Source: a virus
Length of the DNA stretch: 28,073 nt
IMG/VR virus record: IMGVR_UViG_3300006086_000027
Span: 1 to 28,073 of that record
Reading direction: 5' to 3' (one strand)
Position numbers and translations under genes: made by a program. Below are positions 1 to 7,605 of the stretch, piece by piece; within the stretch, counting starts at the first letter, position 1, and each line of letters opens with the position of its first letter. Under the pieces are notes generated by a model. That model was not told the origin of the DNA. It made no database searches and saw only the letters and a list, made by a program, of their open reading frames with translations.

Positions 1-171
1 TGTGTTCGTTACTTCGCTGCGATGCATCCGTTCTGGACCAGCGCTACGCGCAGCGTAACTCCGCAAGGTTCCTTCTTTAATGTAAGAAATAATTACAAAA
101 TGCTCAAGAAGGAAGGAAAGTTGGAAGAGATTTTCGGAAATGTGCCTGTTAGGGCACTAGGATCTTACTAA
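1..171 (+). CDS. C-terminal end of an upstream gene, possibly terminase large subunit
   Basis: An open frame runs from the window edge to a TAA at 169-171 and gives 56 residues ending in ...VRALGSY. The piece has an aromatic, His-containing start (RYFAAMHPFW) and a basic helical stretch (NNYKMLKKEGKLEEIF). I do not recognise a family. In tailed phages the gene just before the portal is very often the terminase large subunit, so this could be its C-terminus. It could also be a small separate gene, because an in-frame ATG lies at 22. Only one base separates its stop from the portal start, so the two are almost certainly co-transcribed and translationally coupled. Confidence 0.55.
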   Translation, partial: CVRYFAAMHPFWTSATRSVTPQGSFFNVRNNYKMLKKEGKLEEIFGNVPVRALGSY

Positions 172-172
172 C

Positions 173-2131
173 GTGGCAGATAATCTGGAACGATCAGTAA
201 TCGAAAATATGAACGATCCGCTCGCGTCCGCGTGGATGCGAAAGATTTTCAAAGCTAATAAATATTATGAGGATTGGTCAAATAAATTTAAATGTAATGA
301 GCTTGAGGAATATTACTATGGATTTCAGTGGAAAGATGGATCGACTGCGGTTAAATATGATCGTTATACTATTAATCTTATCTTCAGTACTATTGAAGTC
401 AAAAAGCCCACACTTCTTTTTCAAAATGTATTATTTAGAGTTAAACCGCGTCCGGCAGCGGGTGAATTCGATTTTAAATCCAGTGCTGAGAGAGCAAGTG
501 TTCGAGAGGATTTGCTTAACACCGTGGTATCCAATGACGAAATGGATTTTGACGAGGAGTTCGAAACTTTCGTCGTAGATGCCTTCTTTCGTTTTGGGGT
601 AATGGAAATCGGTTACTCTGCGAATTGGATTGAGAATCCGGCCGCTGATAAGCCGGTTCTCCGTTCAGATAATAATCCTTATGTCGATCCTGAAACAGAC
701 GAAGAAATCAAACAACCGAAAGAACTTCCCGAGGATGAGCGAGTTTACTTCAAGCGCATACCACCGTGGCGATTCCGCGTAGGAGGAGTGGACGGATTCC
801 AGTTCAAGAACTGCTCGTGGGTCGGATACTACGATTATTTCCGTATCCAAGATCTCAAAGCTAATAAGGCACTTAATCAAAAAGCACTTGATGAAATTAA
901 TTGGGCAGGAATGCGAAGTGAAGATTTCCCGTCCGAAATGAATGAAGAACGTCATACGCCTGAGCAAGATGAAATGCTTAAAGGCGGTGATATGATTAAG
1001 ATTTGGACGATCTATGACATCCGTGCCAAAAAGAAATATATTTTCGCGGAAAGTCAGTGCATCACACTCCTCGAAAAGAAGTGGCCGAAAGTTGGAAAGA
1101 AATCCTATCTTCCCCTCGTCTCGCTCAAATACGTTAATAAATTACGTGGGTGGTATCCCCTCCCACTCGTATATAATTGGAAATCTCCGCAAGATGAAAT
1201 TAATGAAGCTCGTGAACAGCAAAGAATTCATAGAAGGAGGGCAAAACGTACATATTTATATCCGGATGGATTCTTTGCCGATGACGGAGAAATAGATAAA
1301 ATCGAAAATGGTCCGGATATGACATTCGCGAAGTATCAAGGGGGCGATCCGACTAAATTTTATCCAGTTCCGAATGCCCCGCTTGATCAAGTTACACAAG
1401 ATAGCATGATTATTTCGAAAGATGACTTGAATATAATTTCAGGAACTTCGTCTGAGCAACGTGGTCAAGCAGATCGAACGACTGCGACGCAAGCAAATTT
1501 AATTGATATGAGATCACAGTTGCGAGAGACTCGTGCGAGAATTCAAGTCGCAAATGCGCTACGAGACATCGGACGAATTACGTTACTCGTAATCCAGGAG
1601 AATTTCTCTCTGGAGTTCTGGGTCAAATGTCGAACTAATCGAAATGATGAGGACTTCCTGGGAGAATTCAAAGAAGCACAATTTGAGTGGAAGCAATTTA
1701 AAGCTAATGACTTGGGTGAAGATGATGACTTCCAAGTTGATATTTCGATTGATAGCATCTCACCGATTGAGAATGGTCAAGCGAAATCCGCGTTTCTCGA
1801 ATTTCTAACTATTCTTACTCAATTTCCCCAAATCGCATTTGACCCTGTCCTCGTGCGGGAAGCTGCTTACAGGTGTAATTATCGAAATGAGAAAGTAATT
1901 GCAAGAATGGCTCAGATGGCGCAGATCGCAGCAATTGGACAAGTTGAAGCTGCTAAAAATGGAGTAATGCAGCAGGCGTTGCAATCTGGGATGTTGATCG
2001 GAGGTCAAGGACAACCAGGAGGTAATCCCGCGCAAACGCGGCAAGCTCAAATGGCAGCGCCGGGAATGACAGATCTTCAGACACAACTTCAGAATCAACC
2101 AGGAGTTGGAATGGGAGTTCCGGTTCAATAA
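173..2131 (+). CDS. Portal protein
   Basis: The portal forms the dodecameric ring at one capsid vertex through which DNA is packaged and ejected. The 652-residue length fits podovirus-type portals. Visible features are an alpha/beta N-terminal half with a PPWRFRVGG segment (residues 197-205), a basic helix around 340-360 (DEINEAREQQRIHRRRAKR) that fits the stem region, and a segment at 423-445 (SGTSSEQRG...TTATQAN) of the kind found in the portal clip/wing. A long helix follows (446-478). From about residue 600 the tail is rich in Gln, Gly and Met, resembling a disordered or barrel-forming C-terminus. The start is GTG with only weak SD-like bases upstream (AGGA near 159). It lies directly upstream of other head genes and overlaps the next start (TAATG). 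Assignment rests on motif style, length and order, not a search. Confidence 0.85.
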   Translation: MADNLERSVIENMNDPLASAWMRKIFKANKYYEDWSNKFKCNELEEYYYGFQWKDGSTAVKYDRYTINLIFSTIEVKKPTLLFQNVLFRVKPRPAAGEFDFKSSAERASVREDLLNTVVSNDEMDFDEEFETFVVDAFFRFGVMEIGYSANWIENPAADKPVLRSDNNPYVDPETDEEIKQPKELPEDERVYFKRIPPWRFRVGGVDGFQFKNCSWVGYYDYFRIQDLKANKALNQKALDEINWAGMRSEDFPSEMNEERHTPEQDEMLKGGDMIKIWTIYDIRAKKKYIFAESQCITLLEKKWPKVGKKSYLPLVSLKYVNKLRGWYPLPLVYNWKSPQDEINEAREQQRIHRRRAKRTYLYPDGFFADDGEIDKIENGPDMTFAKYQGGDPTKFYPVPNAPLDQVTQDSMIISKDDLNIISGTSSEQRGQADRTTATQANLIDMRSQLRETRARIQVANALRDIGRITLLVIQENFSLEFWVKCRTNRNDEDFLGEFKEAQFEWKQFKANDLGEDDDFQVDISIDSISPIENGQAKSAFLEFLTILTQFPQIAFDPVLVREAAYRCNYRNEKVIARMAQMAQIAAIGQVEAAKNGVMQQALQSGMLIGGQGQPGGNPAQTRQAQMAAPGMTDLQTQLQNQPGVGMGVPVQ

Positions 2132-2697
2132 TGGCCAGTCTCGCTGATATCGGAAGTGCGATTCAGAATTGGTATCACGCAAACGTGACGGGACCAGAAT
2201 CAATTCCGGCATTTTTTCAGTCGAGAATTACTCGGACTCCAGGAGTAGTAACTTCGTTATCTTCTGATAAGGCTGGATCTTATGATCCGAGTATGAATCC
2301 CGCGGAAGTAGCTAATAAGAATCCGCAAACCGCTGGAATGTGGTCTGGTATGCCGTCAGGAATGATGGCAGTTCAGCCGGGCGTTGGGACAGGAAATGAT
2401 CAGAGTGTGATTCCGCATGAGTCATGGCATGACATATTTAATAAAGCAGGAGTTTCCGGGAATGCAATGACTCGACTTGACTCTCATATTGATCCTGGAA
2501 TAATGGACATAATTAAATCATATGCAATTTATCAGAATCAAGCGAAATCCCAGGGTCCTGGAACTTATTCTGAGGAAGCGGCAGTAGCTCAGATGACGGG
2601 TTATAATAAAAAGACCCAGGATTTGCAGGATGCAATAACTAACATTCTTGCGGGAAAGCCGCAGCAGTTGAAGCAGGCGAAGGAGTTGATGAAATGA
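2131..2697 (+). CDS. Small head-module protein with HExxH zinc-peptidase signature
   Basis: This is a 188-residue protein whose ATG overlaps the portal stop (TAATG). At residues 96-100 it reads HESWH, the HExxH zinc-binding/catalytic motif of zincin metallopeptidases. It is preceded by a short hydrophobic/polar strand (QSVIP) and followed by a helix (DIFNKAG). A possible third, glutamate ligand lies at E148/E149 in YSEEAAVAQM, about 48 residues downstream, as in gluzincins (EExxA-like). The segment before it (residues 55-88) is rich in Met, Gly and Pro. A role in procapsid maturation or peptidoglycan opening is possible from the position between portal and scaffold. Phage prohead proteases are usually serine-type, so this is inference. 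The motif could be a chance HExxH in a structural protein. Confidence 0.6.
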   Translation: MASLADIGSAIQNWYHANVTGPESIPAFFQSRITRTPGVVTSLSSDKAGSYDPSMNPAEVANKNPQTAGMWSGMPSGMMAVQPGVGTGNDQSVIPHESWHDIFNKAGVSGNAMTRLDSHIDPGIMDIIKSYAIYQNQAKSQGPGTYSEEAAVAQMTGYNKKTQDLQDAITNILAGKPQQLKQAKELMK

Positions 2698-2909
2698 AAT
2701 TTGTGTTCTTACTAAGCTCTTACTGGTTTATCCTGAATAACGTAACTAATGTTACGATTGCAGGAAAAGATCACCAGTTGAATACACCTAATATTACTGT
2801 GGAATGTCAAGGATTCGAGCCGGATAGTTACACTATCGATCCTGTGACGTTTGACGTGACAGTAAACTTTCAGACTCCGCAGACCGGGAAATGCGTACTC
2901 CGAAACTAA
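2694..2909 (+). CDS. Small hypothetical protein with hydrophobic N-terminus
   Basis: A 71-residue protein starts in an ATGA overlap with the preceding gene and has a good SD (AAGGAG, about 2679-2684). Residues 2-15 are strongly hydrophobic (FVFLLSSYWFIL) and could be a signal-like or membrane-inserted segment. The rest is short beta-strand-like sequence with two cysteines (C38, C67) and a TIDPVTFDVTVNF strand pair reminiscent of an Ig-like or virion beta domain. I do not recognise a family. It overlaps the next gene by 19 bases, a tight packing typical of phage operons that suggests coupled translation. Confidence 0.65.
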   Translation: MKFVFLLSSYWFILNNVTNVTIAGKDHQLNTPNITVECQGFEPDSYTIDPVTFDVTVNFQTPQTGKCVLRN

Positions 2910-3286
2910 GATTCGGACATTGTAAACTCTGTGGAGACCTTGATCCGCGAGTCAAGTTTAGGAAGCAACTTTGTTCGGAATGTTTAAAATTTAATCAAAA
3001 GTTAGATGACCAAAGATACAATGAACGTGTGAGGCTTAAGAAAATGAAACTTGCAACGCGACCGGACATGATGGGGAATACGAAGGAAGATGCACTTCGT
3101 AATGCAATTACTAAAATGATGAGTCTGACTTCCCAGACTTCGAAGAAAAAGAAGACTAAGATTCGTGTAATTCCTCCGAAGTCTCAGAAACGGGAACAGG
3201 TTTTTCCTCGACATCAATGGACAGGGGAAGCTCATGACGAACGAGTGAATCCTCAGATTCCGCAGCCGAGTTCTTTCGTTCTGTAA
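2891..3286 (+). CDS. Small basic protein with zinc-ribbon-like CxxC pair
   Basis: This 131-residue protein has two CxxC knuckles near its N-terminus (C11/C14 and C28/C31, 13 residues between the pairs), the layout of a four-cysteine zinc ribbon. A basic helical region follows (residues 36-60, many Lys and Arg), then a Lys-rich run around 84-100 (KKKKTK) and a Pro-rich C-terminus. Such proteins usually bind nucleic acid or stabilise a small fold. Its place between portal and scaffold suggests a role in head assembly or packaging, but that is inference. It overlaps the preceding gene by 19 bases in a different frame. No specific family recognised. Confidence 0.7.
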   Translation: MRTPKLRFGHCKLCGDLDPRVKFRKQLCSECLKFNQKLDDQRYNERVRLKKMKLATRPDMMGNTKEDALRNAITKMMSLTSQTSKKKKTKIRVIPPKSQKREQVFPRHQWTGEAHDERVNPQIPQPSSFVL

Positions 3287-3298
3287 TAGGAAATTATT

Positions 3299-4213
3299 AT
3301 GGCAATCGAAACACTTCCTAACCTTGCTGAGTCTGTTACTAAAGCATTTGCTGATTCTGCAAAATTATCTACAATGTCTATTGACACAGCGCCAGTCACG
3401 GAGAAGGGTGATGAGTCAACTACTGGAGAGACTGAGGGAACGACAGAAGATAAGGCAGAAGAAAATAAACCAGAAGCAAAGGTTGAATCTAAGACCGAAA
3501 CTCCGGAAGAGACTGCAATAGAAATTGATGCAACGGAAGATGAGATTAAGAATGGCCTTAAACTCTTTCGTTCGCTTGCGAATCCTACAGAGCGCGCTCA
3601 AGTAATTGAATATCTTGCAAAGGTCGGTGGTTACGATCTTACCAAGCGTGGTGAAGTTAAGCAGCTTGAACGAGACACGAAAACTATTCTGCGTGAGAAA
3701 CTCGGAGATGCTTATGAAATCCTCGGAGGGGACAAACTCGGTGACGCTTTTGATGCTCTCCTTACTGATAGAGTGGAAGCCAGAGTTAAAACCCGAGTTG
3801 AGGAACTTACTAAACCGGCACTTGAAAAAATTGCAGCCACGGAATTGGCAGTTAATCAACAAAAAGCTAATACAGCTATGGAATCGTTCTTTACTCGACA
3901 TAAGATCGAAGCGAAAGACCGGGAACGAGTTGCAGATAAAATGATGAAAAAGATGGAAACTCGTCCGGTCGCACCGAATTCTGATGTTTCCGAATACCTT
4001 GATGATATGTACTACTTGGTCTCGAAGAGTGACAACGAGGCTCGTACTGTTAAGAAAGTAGTTACGAAAATTCGTACCAACGCTCAGGAAGTCTCACGAA
4101 CTTCAGGTGAAGGATCTGGAATTGATGAGTCACGTTTGACTAATCGGACAGGAAAACTTCCTTCGTTAGATGAAGCTGTTAAAGCGGGCTTTCGCGGAGA
4201 GAGGCTCGAATGA
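3299..4213 (+). CDS. Scaffold-like head assembly protein
   Basis: A 304-residue protein lies immediately upstream of the major capsid gene, the usual place of the scaffolding protein that shapes the procapsid and then leaves or is cleaved. Composition fits. After a short N-terminus comes a strongly acidic, Thr/Glu-rich disordered stretch (about residues 38-85). A mostly helical, charged region follows (86-255) with likely coiled coil around 150-195 (DRVEARVKTRVEEL). The C-terminus is a short conserved-looking tail (KLPSLDEAVKAGFRG) of the kind scaffolds use to touch the coat protein. An SD-like AGGAAA stands seven bases before the ATG. Assignment comes from composition and synteny; sequence identity to known scaffolds is not expected. 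Confidence 0.65.
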   Translation: MAIETLPNLAESVTKAFADSAKLSTMSIDTAPVTEKGDESTTGETEGTTEDKAEENKPEAKVESKTETPEETAIEIDATEDEIKNGLKLFRSLANPTERAQVIEYLAKVGGYDLTKRGEVKQLERDTKTILREKLGDAYEILGGDKLGDAFDALLTDRVEARVKTRVEELTKPALEKIAATELAVNQQKANTAMESFFTRHKIEAKDRERVADKMMKKMETRPVAPNSDVSEYLDDMYYLVSKSDNEARTVKKVVTKIRTNAQEVSRTSGEGSGIDESRLTNRTGKLPSLDEAVKAGFRGERLE

Positions 4214-4214
4214 T

Positions 4215-4220
4215 GAGGAG
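4215..4220 (+). promoter_or_regulatory. Ribosome binding site of the major capsid gene
   Basis: GAGGAG stands five bases before the GTG at 4226. It supports GTG as the true start and fits high expression of the coat protein. Confidence 0.7.
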
Positions 4221-4225
4221 TACTC

Positions 4226-5323
4226 GTGTCTACTTATGGCGCGGGGACAGCTCCTTCGCAGAATACAATAAACTATGATGCGATTCTTGGCACAAGTTTA
4301 TTTAACTATCGAAGGACACTAACGGACAACATTTCAAAGTCCAATCCGTTCTTTTACAAGATTCAGGAGAACGGAATGTACGAGGATGAAGATGGCGGCG
4401 TCGCTATTCAGATTCCTCTCATGTACGGACTTTCAAAAGCTGATACTTATAACGGGTACGATGTACTGAATACGGACCCGACTGACGGTATCACAAACGC
4501 CTTTTTCAACTGGGCACAGATTGCAGTTCCGATCTCGATTTCACGACTTGAAGAGCGCCAGAATGCACAGGCGCACAGGATCGTGGATCTCATTAAGAGT
4601 AAGATCGCGCAAGCGGAGATCGGAATTAAGCAGTTTTTCGCTCAACAACTCATGCAAGGGAATGCCACTGTTTCCAGTAGCAATAACGTCTATGATCCGT
4701 ATTCGAGTCCTGCAAACGGATCGACGGGCTTAAATCCCCTGCTTTTGCTCGTTTCAAACGCTCCAACTTCGTCAACTCAGCAGCCGACGGTAGGAAATAT
4801 CAATCAATCGACTGCTACGTGGTGGAGAAATCAGGCGCTCGATTCTGCGCTAACTTCATCGAACAAAGCTACTGACTTCCTGTTAGAAGCTGACAAAATC
4901 TACAACAATTGTTCGAAAGGTCCCGGTGGTCCGCCGGATTTCATTCTGTGCGATCAGGGAACTTACCAGTTATGGCGTGCGGTTTACTACAATGTTTACC
5001 GGCGCCTTGCTGACGAGGATAAGAACTATCCTTTCGAAAACTTCCGCTTCAATCGCGCTCTGGTGATGTGGGATGAGTTCATGCCGGACACTTACTCGAA
5101 CTCGACTACCATTACCTACGGCAGCGCGTTCTTCTTCAACTCGAAGTTCATCCAAGTTAAGTATGACAAGGAAACGAATTTCGTAAACACCCCGTTCCAG
5201 AAACCTGTTAACCAGGATGCGAAAGTTGCGCATATCCTGTGGATGGGGCAAACTTGCATTAACAATCGCAGAAAGCTTGGGATCTGGGAAAAGATTCCGA
5301 CTTCTCTGACGTTTGCTCAATAG
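4226..5323 (+). CDS. Major capsid protein (HK97-fold type)
   Basis: This protein forms the icosahedral shell. It is 365 residues, with a Ser/Thr/Asn-rich N-arm. A region at about 45-75 (ENGMYEDEDGGVAIQIPLMYG) fits an extended loop. A long spine-like helix spans about 107-145 (LEERQNAQAHRIVDLIKSKIAQAE). A central alpha/beta domain carries GGPPDFILCDQGTYQLWRAVY (about 233-253), typical of coat proteins of short-tailed phages in this class. The C-terminus ends in WEKIPTSLTFAQ, also common in this group. It follows the scaffold-like gene and precedes a probable decoration protein, the classic order. The start is GTG with a strong SD (GAGGAG). No prohead-type serine protease domain is fused. Confidence 0.87.
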   Translation: MSTYGAGTAPSQNTINYDAILGTSLFNYRRTLTDNISKSNPFFYKIQENGMYEDEDGGVAIQIPLMYGLSKADTYNGYDVLNTDPTDGITNAFFNWAQIAVPISISRLEERQNAQAHRIVDLIKSKIAQAEIGIKQFFAQQLMQGNATVSSSNNVYDPYSSPANGSTGLNPLLLLVSNAPTSSTQQPTVGNINQSTATWWRNQALDSALTSSNKATDFLLEADKIYNNCSKGPGGPPDFILCDQGTYQLWRAVYYNVYRRLADEDKNYPFENFRFNRALVMWDEFMPDTYSNSTTITYGSAFFFNSKFIQVKYDKETNFVNTPFQKPVNQDAKVAHILWMGQTCINNRRKLGIWEKIPTSLTFAQ

Positions 5324-5327
5324 GAGG
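5322..5327 (+). promoter_or_regulatory. Perfect AGGAGG overlapping the capsid stop codon
   Basis: The capsid gene ends in TAG and the next SD begins inside it (TAGGAGGAAA), five bases before the ATG at 5333. A terminating ribosome would sit on the next start signal. Confidence 0.75.
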
Positions 5328-5332
5328 AAATT

Positions 5333-5911
5333 ATGCCGACTGGTTCAAGCCAAATTGGAAATAAGCCTGCTATTGAGAAAATCAACTACAACAACCTTGA
5401 GACTTCGTCTTCAATTGCTGTTGGAACACCGATCGTTCTTACGATTGCCGGCGGTTCAGGAATTGACGGATTCTCAGCGGTTTTACCGAGTACGGCAACG
5501 GCGTCCAAGTGTCCTGCTCTTTGCGTAGGAGTTTCGGTCACTCCGACTTCTGTGGTTGCCAACGATTTCGGCGAAGCTCAGGTCTGGGGATTTTGTAACT
5601 TTGCTGTCTTAGTTATTAACAGCAGGGCGAATTCCTCGGCTTCGTGGAGCACTCAAGCGAGTACGCTTTTCGCTGCGCTCAGTATTGACACCGCTAACAA
5701 TGCATTCGTTACTTACACTCCAGTAACGGGGCTTTGGACTCTGGTAACTGCTGCTACAACGGCAACTCTTACTGCGAATTTTGCCGGCGGAGGTCTTCCA
5801 ATGGCAGTTCTTGCACAGAGTCTAGCGAGTCAAGCTGCTTCTGCGTCAACTTCGTCAGATACGCGCACTGTAATTACGCAGGGCGTGAAAGTTTTCCTTC
5901 GTTGCTTGTGA
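5333..5911 (+). CDS. Probable capsid decoration / head-associated protein
   Basis: A 192-residue, Ser/Thr/Ala/Val-rich and beta-strand-rich protein directly follows the major capsid gene with a perfect SD. That is the usual position and composition of head decoration (cement) proteins. The first 35 residues look flexible. The core has alternating hydrophobic strands (GTPIVLTIAGG, ALCVGVSVTPTSVV, VWGFCNFAVLVIN). The end is an Ala/Ser-rich helix (about 158-172) and a strand (GVKVFLRCL). Four cysteines are present (C60, C64, C88, C191). Sequence alone does not distinguish a cement protein from a small fibre or tail protein, so the call rests on synteny. Confidence 0.6.
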   Translation: MPTGSSQIGNKPAIEKINYNNLETSSSIAVGTPIVLTIAGGSGIDGFSAVLPSTATASKCPALCVGVSVTPTSVVANDFGEAQVWGFCNFAVLVINSRANSSASWSTQASTLFAALSIDTANNAFVTYTPVTGLWTLVTAATTATLTANFAGGGLPMAVLAQSLASQAASASTSSDTRTVITQGVKVFLRCL

Positions 5912-5930
5912 ACCGTAGGAGAATGGGGAC

Positions 5931-6140
5931 GTGCCCGTGGCGTCCCCGATTTTAATAATTATGGCTCAGCCTGCTGCTCAATCTTGCTCAACGTGTCAAT
6001 TTTACTTTCCTGACGGTACTTGTCATTGGTATCCACCAAATCTTACTTTGCATGCAAGTCCACAAGGTCCAGTTCTTATAATATGGCCTTCAGCAGCCCC
6101 CGCGGATTGGTGTGGTCAGTGGGCTAAAATAACTCCATGA
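5931..6140 (+). CDS. Small four-cysteine protein (CxxC...C...WCG)
   Basis: A 69-residue protein has cysteines at 19, 22, 31 and 61 in the pattern CxxC-x8-C-x29-C, with aromatic neighbours (CQFYF, CHWYPP, DWCGQW). This arrangement recurs in small phage and bacterial proteins and most likely binds one metal ion or an iron-sulphur cluster; the function is unknown to me. The GTG at 5931 is preferred because AGGAG at 5917-5921 stands nine bases before it. The alternative ATG at 5961 (residue 11) keeps all cysteines but has no SD. It shares an ATGA overlap with the next small gene, another Cys-containing protein. Confidence 0.65.
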   Translation: MPVASPILIIMAQPAAQSCSTCQFYFPDGTCHWYPPNLTLHASPQGPVLIIWPSAAPADWCGQWAKITP

Positions 6141-6298
6141 TTTCATTTAAAATCAAAAAGTTAATTGGATTTAGCTGTATTCATTGTAATAAAGTAGTTT
6201 GGTTTTGGCAGCGTGTGGATATATTTGATTGTGCATTTCCAAATTTATGGCATTTAAAATGTTGGGAAAAGGAAAATGAAAACCCTTCTCGCGGTTAA
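6137..6298 (+). CDS. 53-residue zinc-finger-like protein
   Basis: A short frame begins at an ATG overlapping the previous stop (ATGA) and ends in TAA at 6296-6298, overlapping the next gene by 23 bases. The 53-residue product has C14xxC17 and H39xxC42, a CxxC...HxxC spacing that looks like a single zinc finger or treble clef, plus C32 between them. The N-terminus is basic (KIKK) and the middle is aromatic (VVWFWQ). Without it, about 135 bases would be empty between two tightly packed genes, which supports it being real. The start of the gene is AT-rich (8 G/C in 6141-6180). Function unknown; metal binding is inferred from the cysteines and histidine. Confidence 0.55.
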   Translation: MISFKIKKLIGFSCIHCNKVVWFWQRVDIFDCAFPNLWHLKCWEKENENPSRG

Positions 6299-7082
6299 TA
6301 CTCTTACTTCTGTCAATGTCCAGGCATATGCCTCGCACTTGAATCTTTTTTATCGGATGGGAAAAGACTCGTCTGATACTTGTATGCTTTATAATGGTTA
6401 CAGACAGTCAATTGATTTCTTTCGAAATAATGCTGCGAAAGTTGCGTTACAGCATGAATGTGATTATTTAATGTTTCTCGACGATGATGTTCTTGTGCCT
6501 CCTAACACATACTCCGTATTGAAAGAACGGGATGTGGATGTCGTAACTCCTGTTGTGTATATTCGGGGATATCCTTTCGAACCAATGTTCTTTCAAGCAC
6601 ATAGTGAAGATGGCTACAGCAGACTCGGATTCTACCGGGATTGGAAAGATCATATTCTTGAGAATGGACTCATTCCGTGTGCTGCGGTAGGATTTTCCTG
6701 TGCTTTAATTAAATGTAGTTTACTTCTTAAAGTTCCTCCACCGTGGTTTGTAACAGGAGTAGCACATACGGAAGATGTGTATTTCTGCGTGAAATGCAGG
6801 CAGATGCTTAATAATCAAGTTAATATCTGTGTAGACAGTTCTTTGCACGCAGGCCACTTACTTGACCCAGAATTCATTCATACAGAGACACGTGATTCAT
6901 TACGGACTTTCTATGAGACAACAGTTCCTGAGTTTCTGACTGAGCGATCGGATGTTCGAGTTCAATCAGTAGTTGAAAATAATATAAAAGAACTCGAAGC
7001 AGTTCCAAGCATTTCTGATGAGTTTCTTCTGGAACTTCGAAACGGGAAATCCAAGATTGTGAGTGTGTCTAATGAAACTTAA
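6276..7082 (+). CDS. Glycosyltransferase, GT-A fold (GT2-like)
   Basis: Predicted to transfer a sugar from a nucleotide-sugar donor. The 268-residue protein has the GT-A signature LMFLDDDVLVPP (residues 65-76), where DDD at 69-71 is the metal/donor-binding DxD. It also has a likely acceptor/catalytic motif TEDVYFC (165-171) and a late histidine pair HAGH (191-194) that can complete metal binding. The N-terminal strand (TLLAVNTLTSV) is the usual donor-pocket start, and N51-N52 in FFRNNAAK resembles the RN motif of phage-borne glycosyltransferases. No membrane segment or signal is seen, so it acts in the cytoplasm. Its stop overlaps the start of a methyltransferase gene, which suggests the two act in sequence. 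Donor and acceptor are unknown. SD: AAGGAAA just before the ATG. Confidence 0.78.
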   Translation: MKTLLAVNTLTSVNVQAYASHLNLFYRMGKDSSDTCMLYNGYRQSIDFFRNNAAKVALQHECDYLMFLDDDVLVPPNTYSVLKERDVDVVTPVVYIRGYPFEPMFFQAHSEDGYSRLGFYRDWKDHILENGLIPCAAVGFSCALIKCSLLLKVPPPWFVTGVAHTEDVYFCVKCRQMLNNQVNICVDSSLHAGHLLDPEFIHTETRDSLRTFYETTVPEFLTERSDVRVQSVVENNIKELEAVPSISDEFLLELRNGKSKIVSVSNET

Positions 7083-7605
7083 TATTGGAAGCGGAGGTCT
7101 TAATCTTGAAGGTTACATTAACGTGGATGTAAATCCGGATATGAAACCGGATCTGGTACATGATATTTCGCATCAAGTGCTTCCTTACGAAGATGGAAGT
7201 ATTGAAGAAGTTCTCCTCGTTCATACTTTGGAACACATTGAGCGAGAATTTCATAATTTTGTATTGTATGAAATTAATCGAGTCTTGCAGTTGCAGGGGC
7301 GTTTCGTAGCGGCTTTCCCAGAGTTCGTGATTTGTTCAAAACTACTCATTGATAATTATAAAGGGGAAAAGCAAAGCTGGGAAAGACAGATTTTCGGACG
7401 AAGTACGAATTCTCATGAGCATCATCGATGTGCGATGATTACGGATGACTTCGTTATGCAGCTTATTGAATTTGGATTTCATGATATTAAAGCAAAAAGT
7501 GAGATAACACAAGCGCATAATATGTTTGTTAGTGCGCGTAAGGCATACTCACTGGGAACACGTGAAACAATTCTTCGAAAGGAACTAGCACTCGATGTCA
7601 AGTGA
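7072..7605 (+). CDS. SAM-dependent methyltransferase (class I)
   Basis: A 177-residue protein has the class I methyltransferase plan: motif I LNIGSG (residues 3-8) for SAM, acidic motif II VDVNP (18-22), HTLEHI (51-56) typical of small-molecule/glycan methyltransferases, and the later strand FVAAFPEF. A QIFGR...HHRC segment (107-120) precedes the final helix-strand (LIEFGFHDIKA). ATG at 7072 is chosen over GTG 7063 because residue 1 then directly precedes motif I; both overlap the glycosyltransferase end. The gene pair matches the fused enzyme at 8266, so it likely methylates the same kind of glycan. The acceptor is not identifiable; N-methylation of another substrate remains possible. Confidence 0.75.
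   Translation: MKLNIGSGGLNLEGYINVDVNPDMKPDLVHDISHQVLPYEDGSIEEVLLVHTLEHIEREFHNFVLYEINRVLQLQGRFVAAFPEFVICSKLLIDNYKGEKQSWERQIFGRSTNSHEHHRCAMITDDFVMQLIEFGFHDIKAKSEITQAHNMFVSARKAYSLGTRETILRKELALDVK

Noticed and set aside
7-58. Imperfect inverted repeat (GTTAC-TT-CGCTGCG ... CGCAGCGTAAC)
   Set aside because: It lies within a coding frame, the arms are interrupted and no T run follows, so there is not enough to call a terminator or site.
1805-2212. 135-codon minus-strand frame across the portal/HExxH junction
   Set aside because: It crosses two well-supported plus-strand genes and has no protein-like motif.
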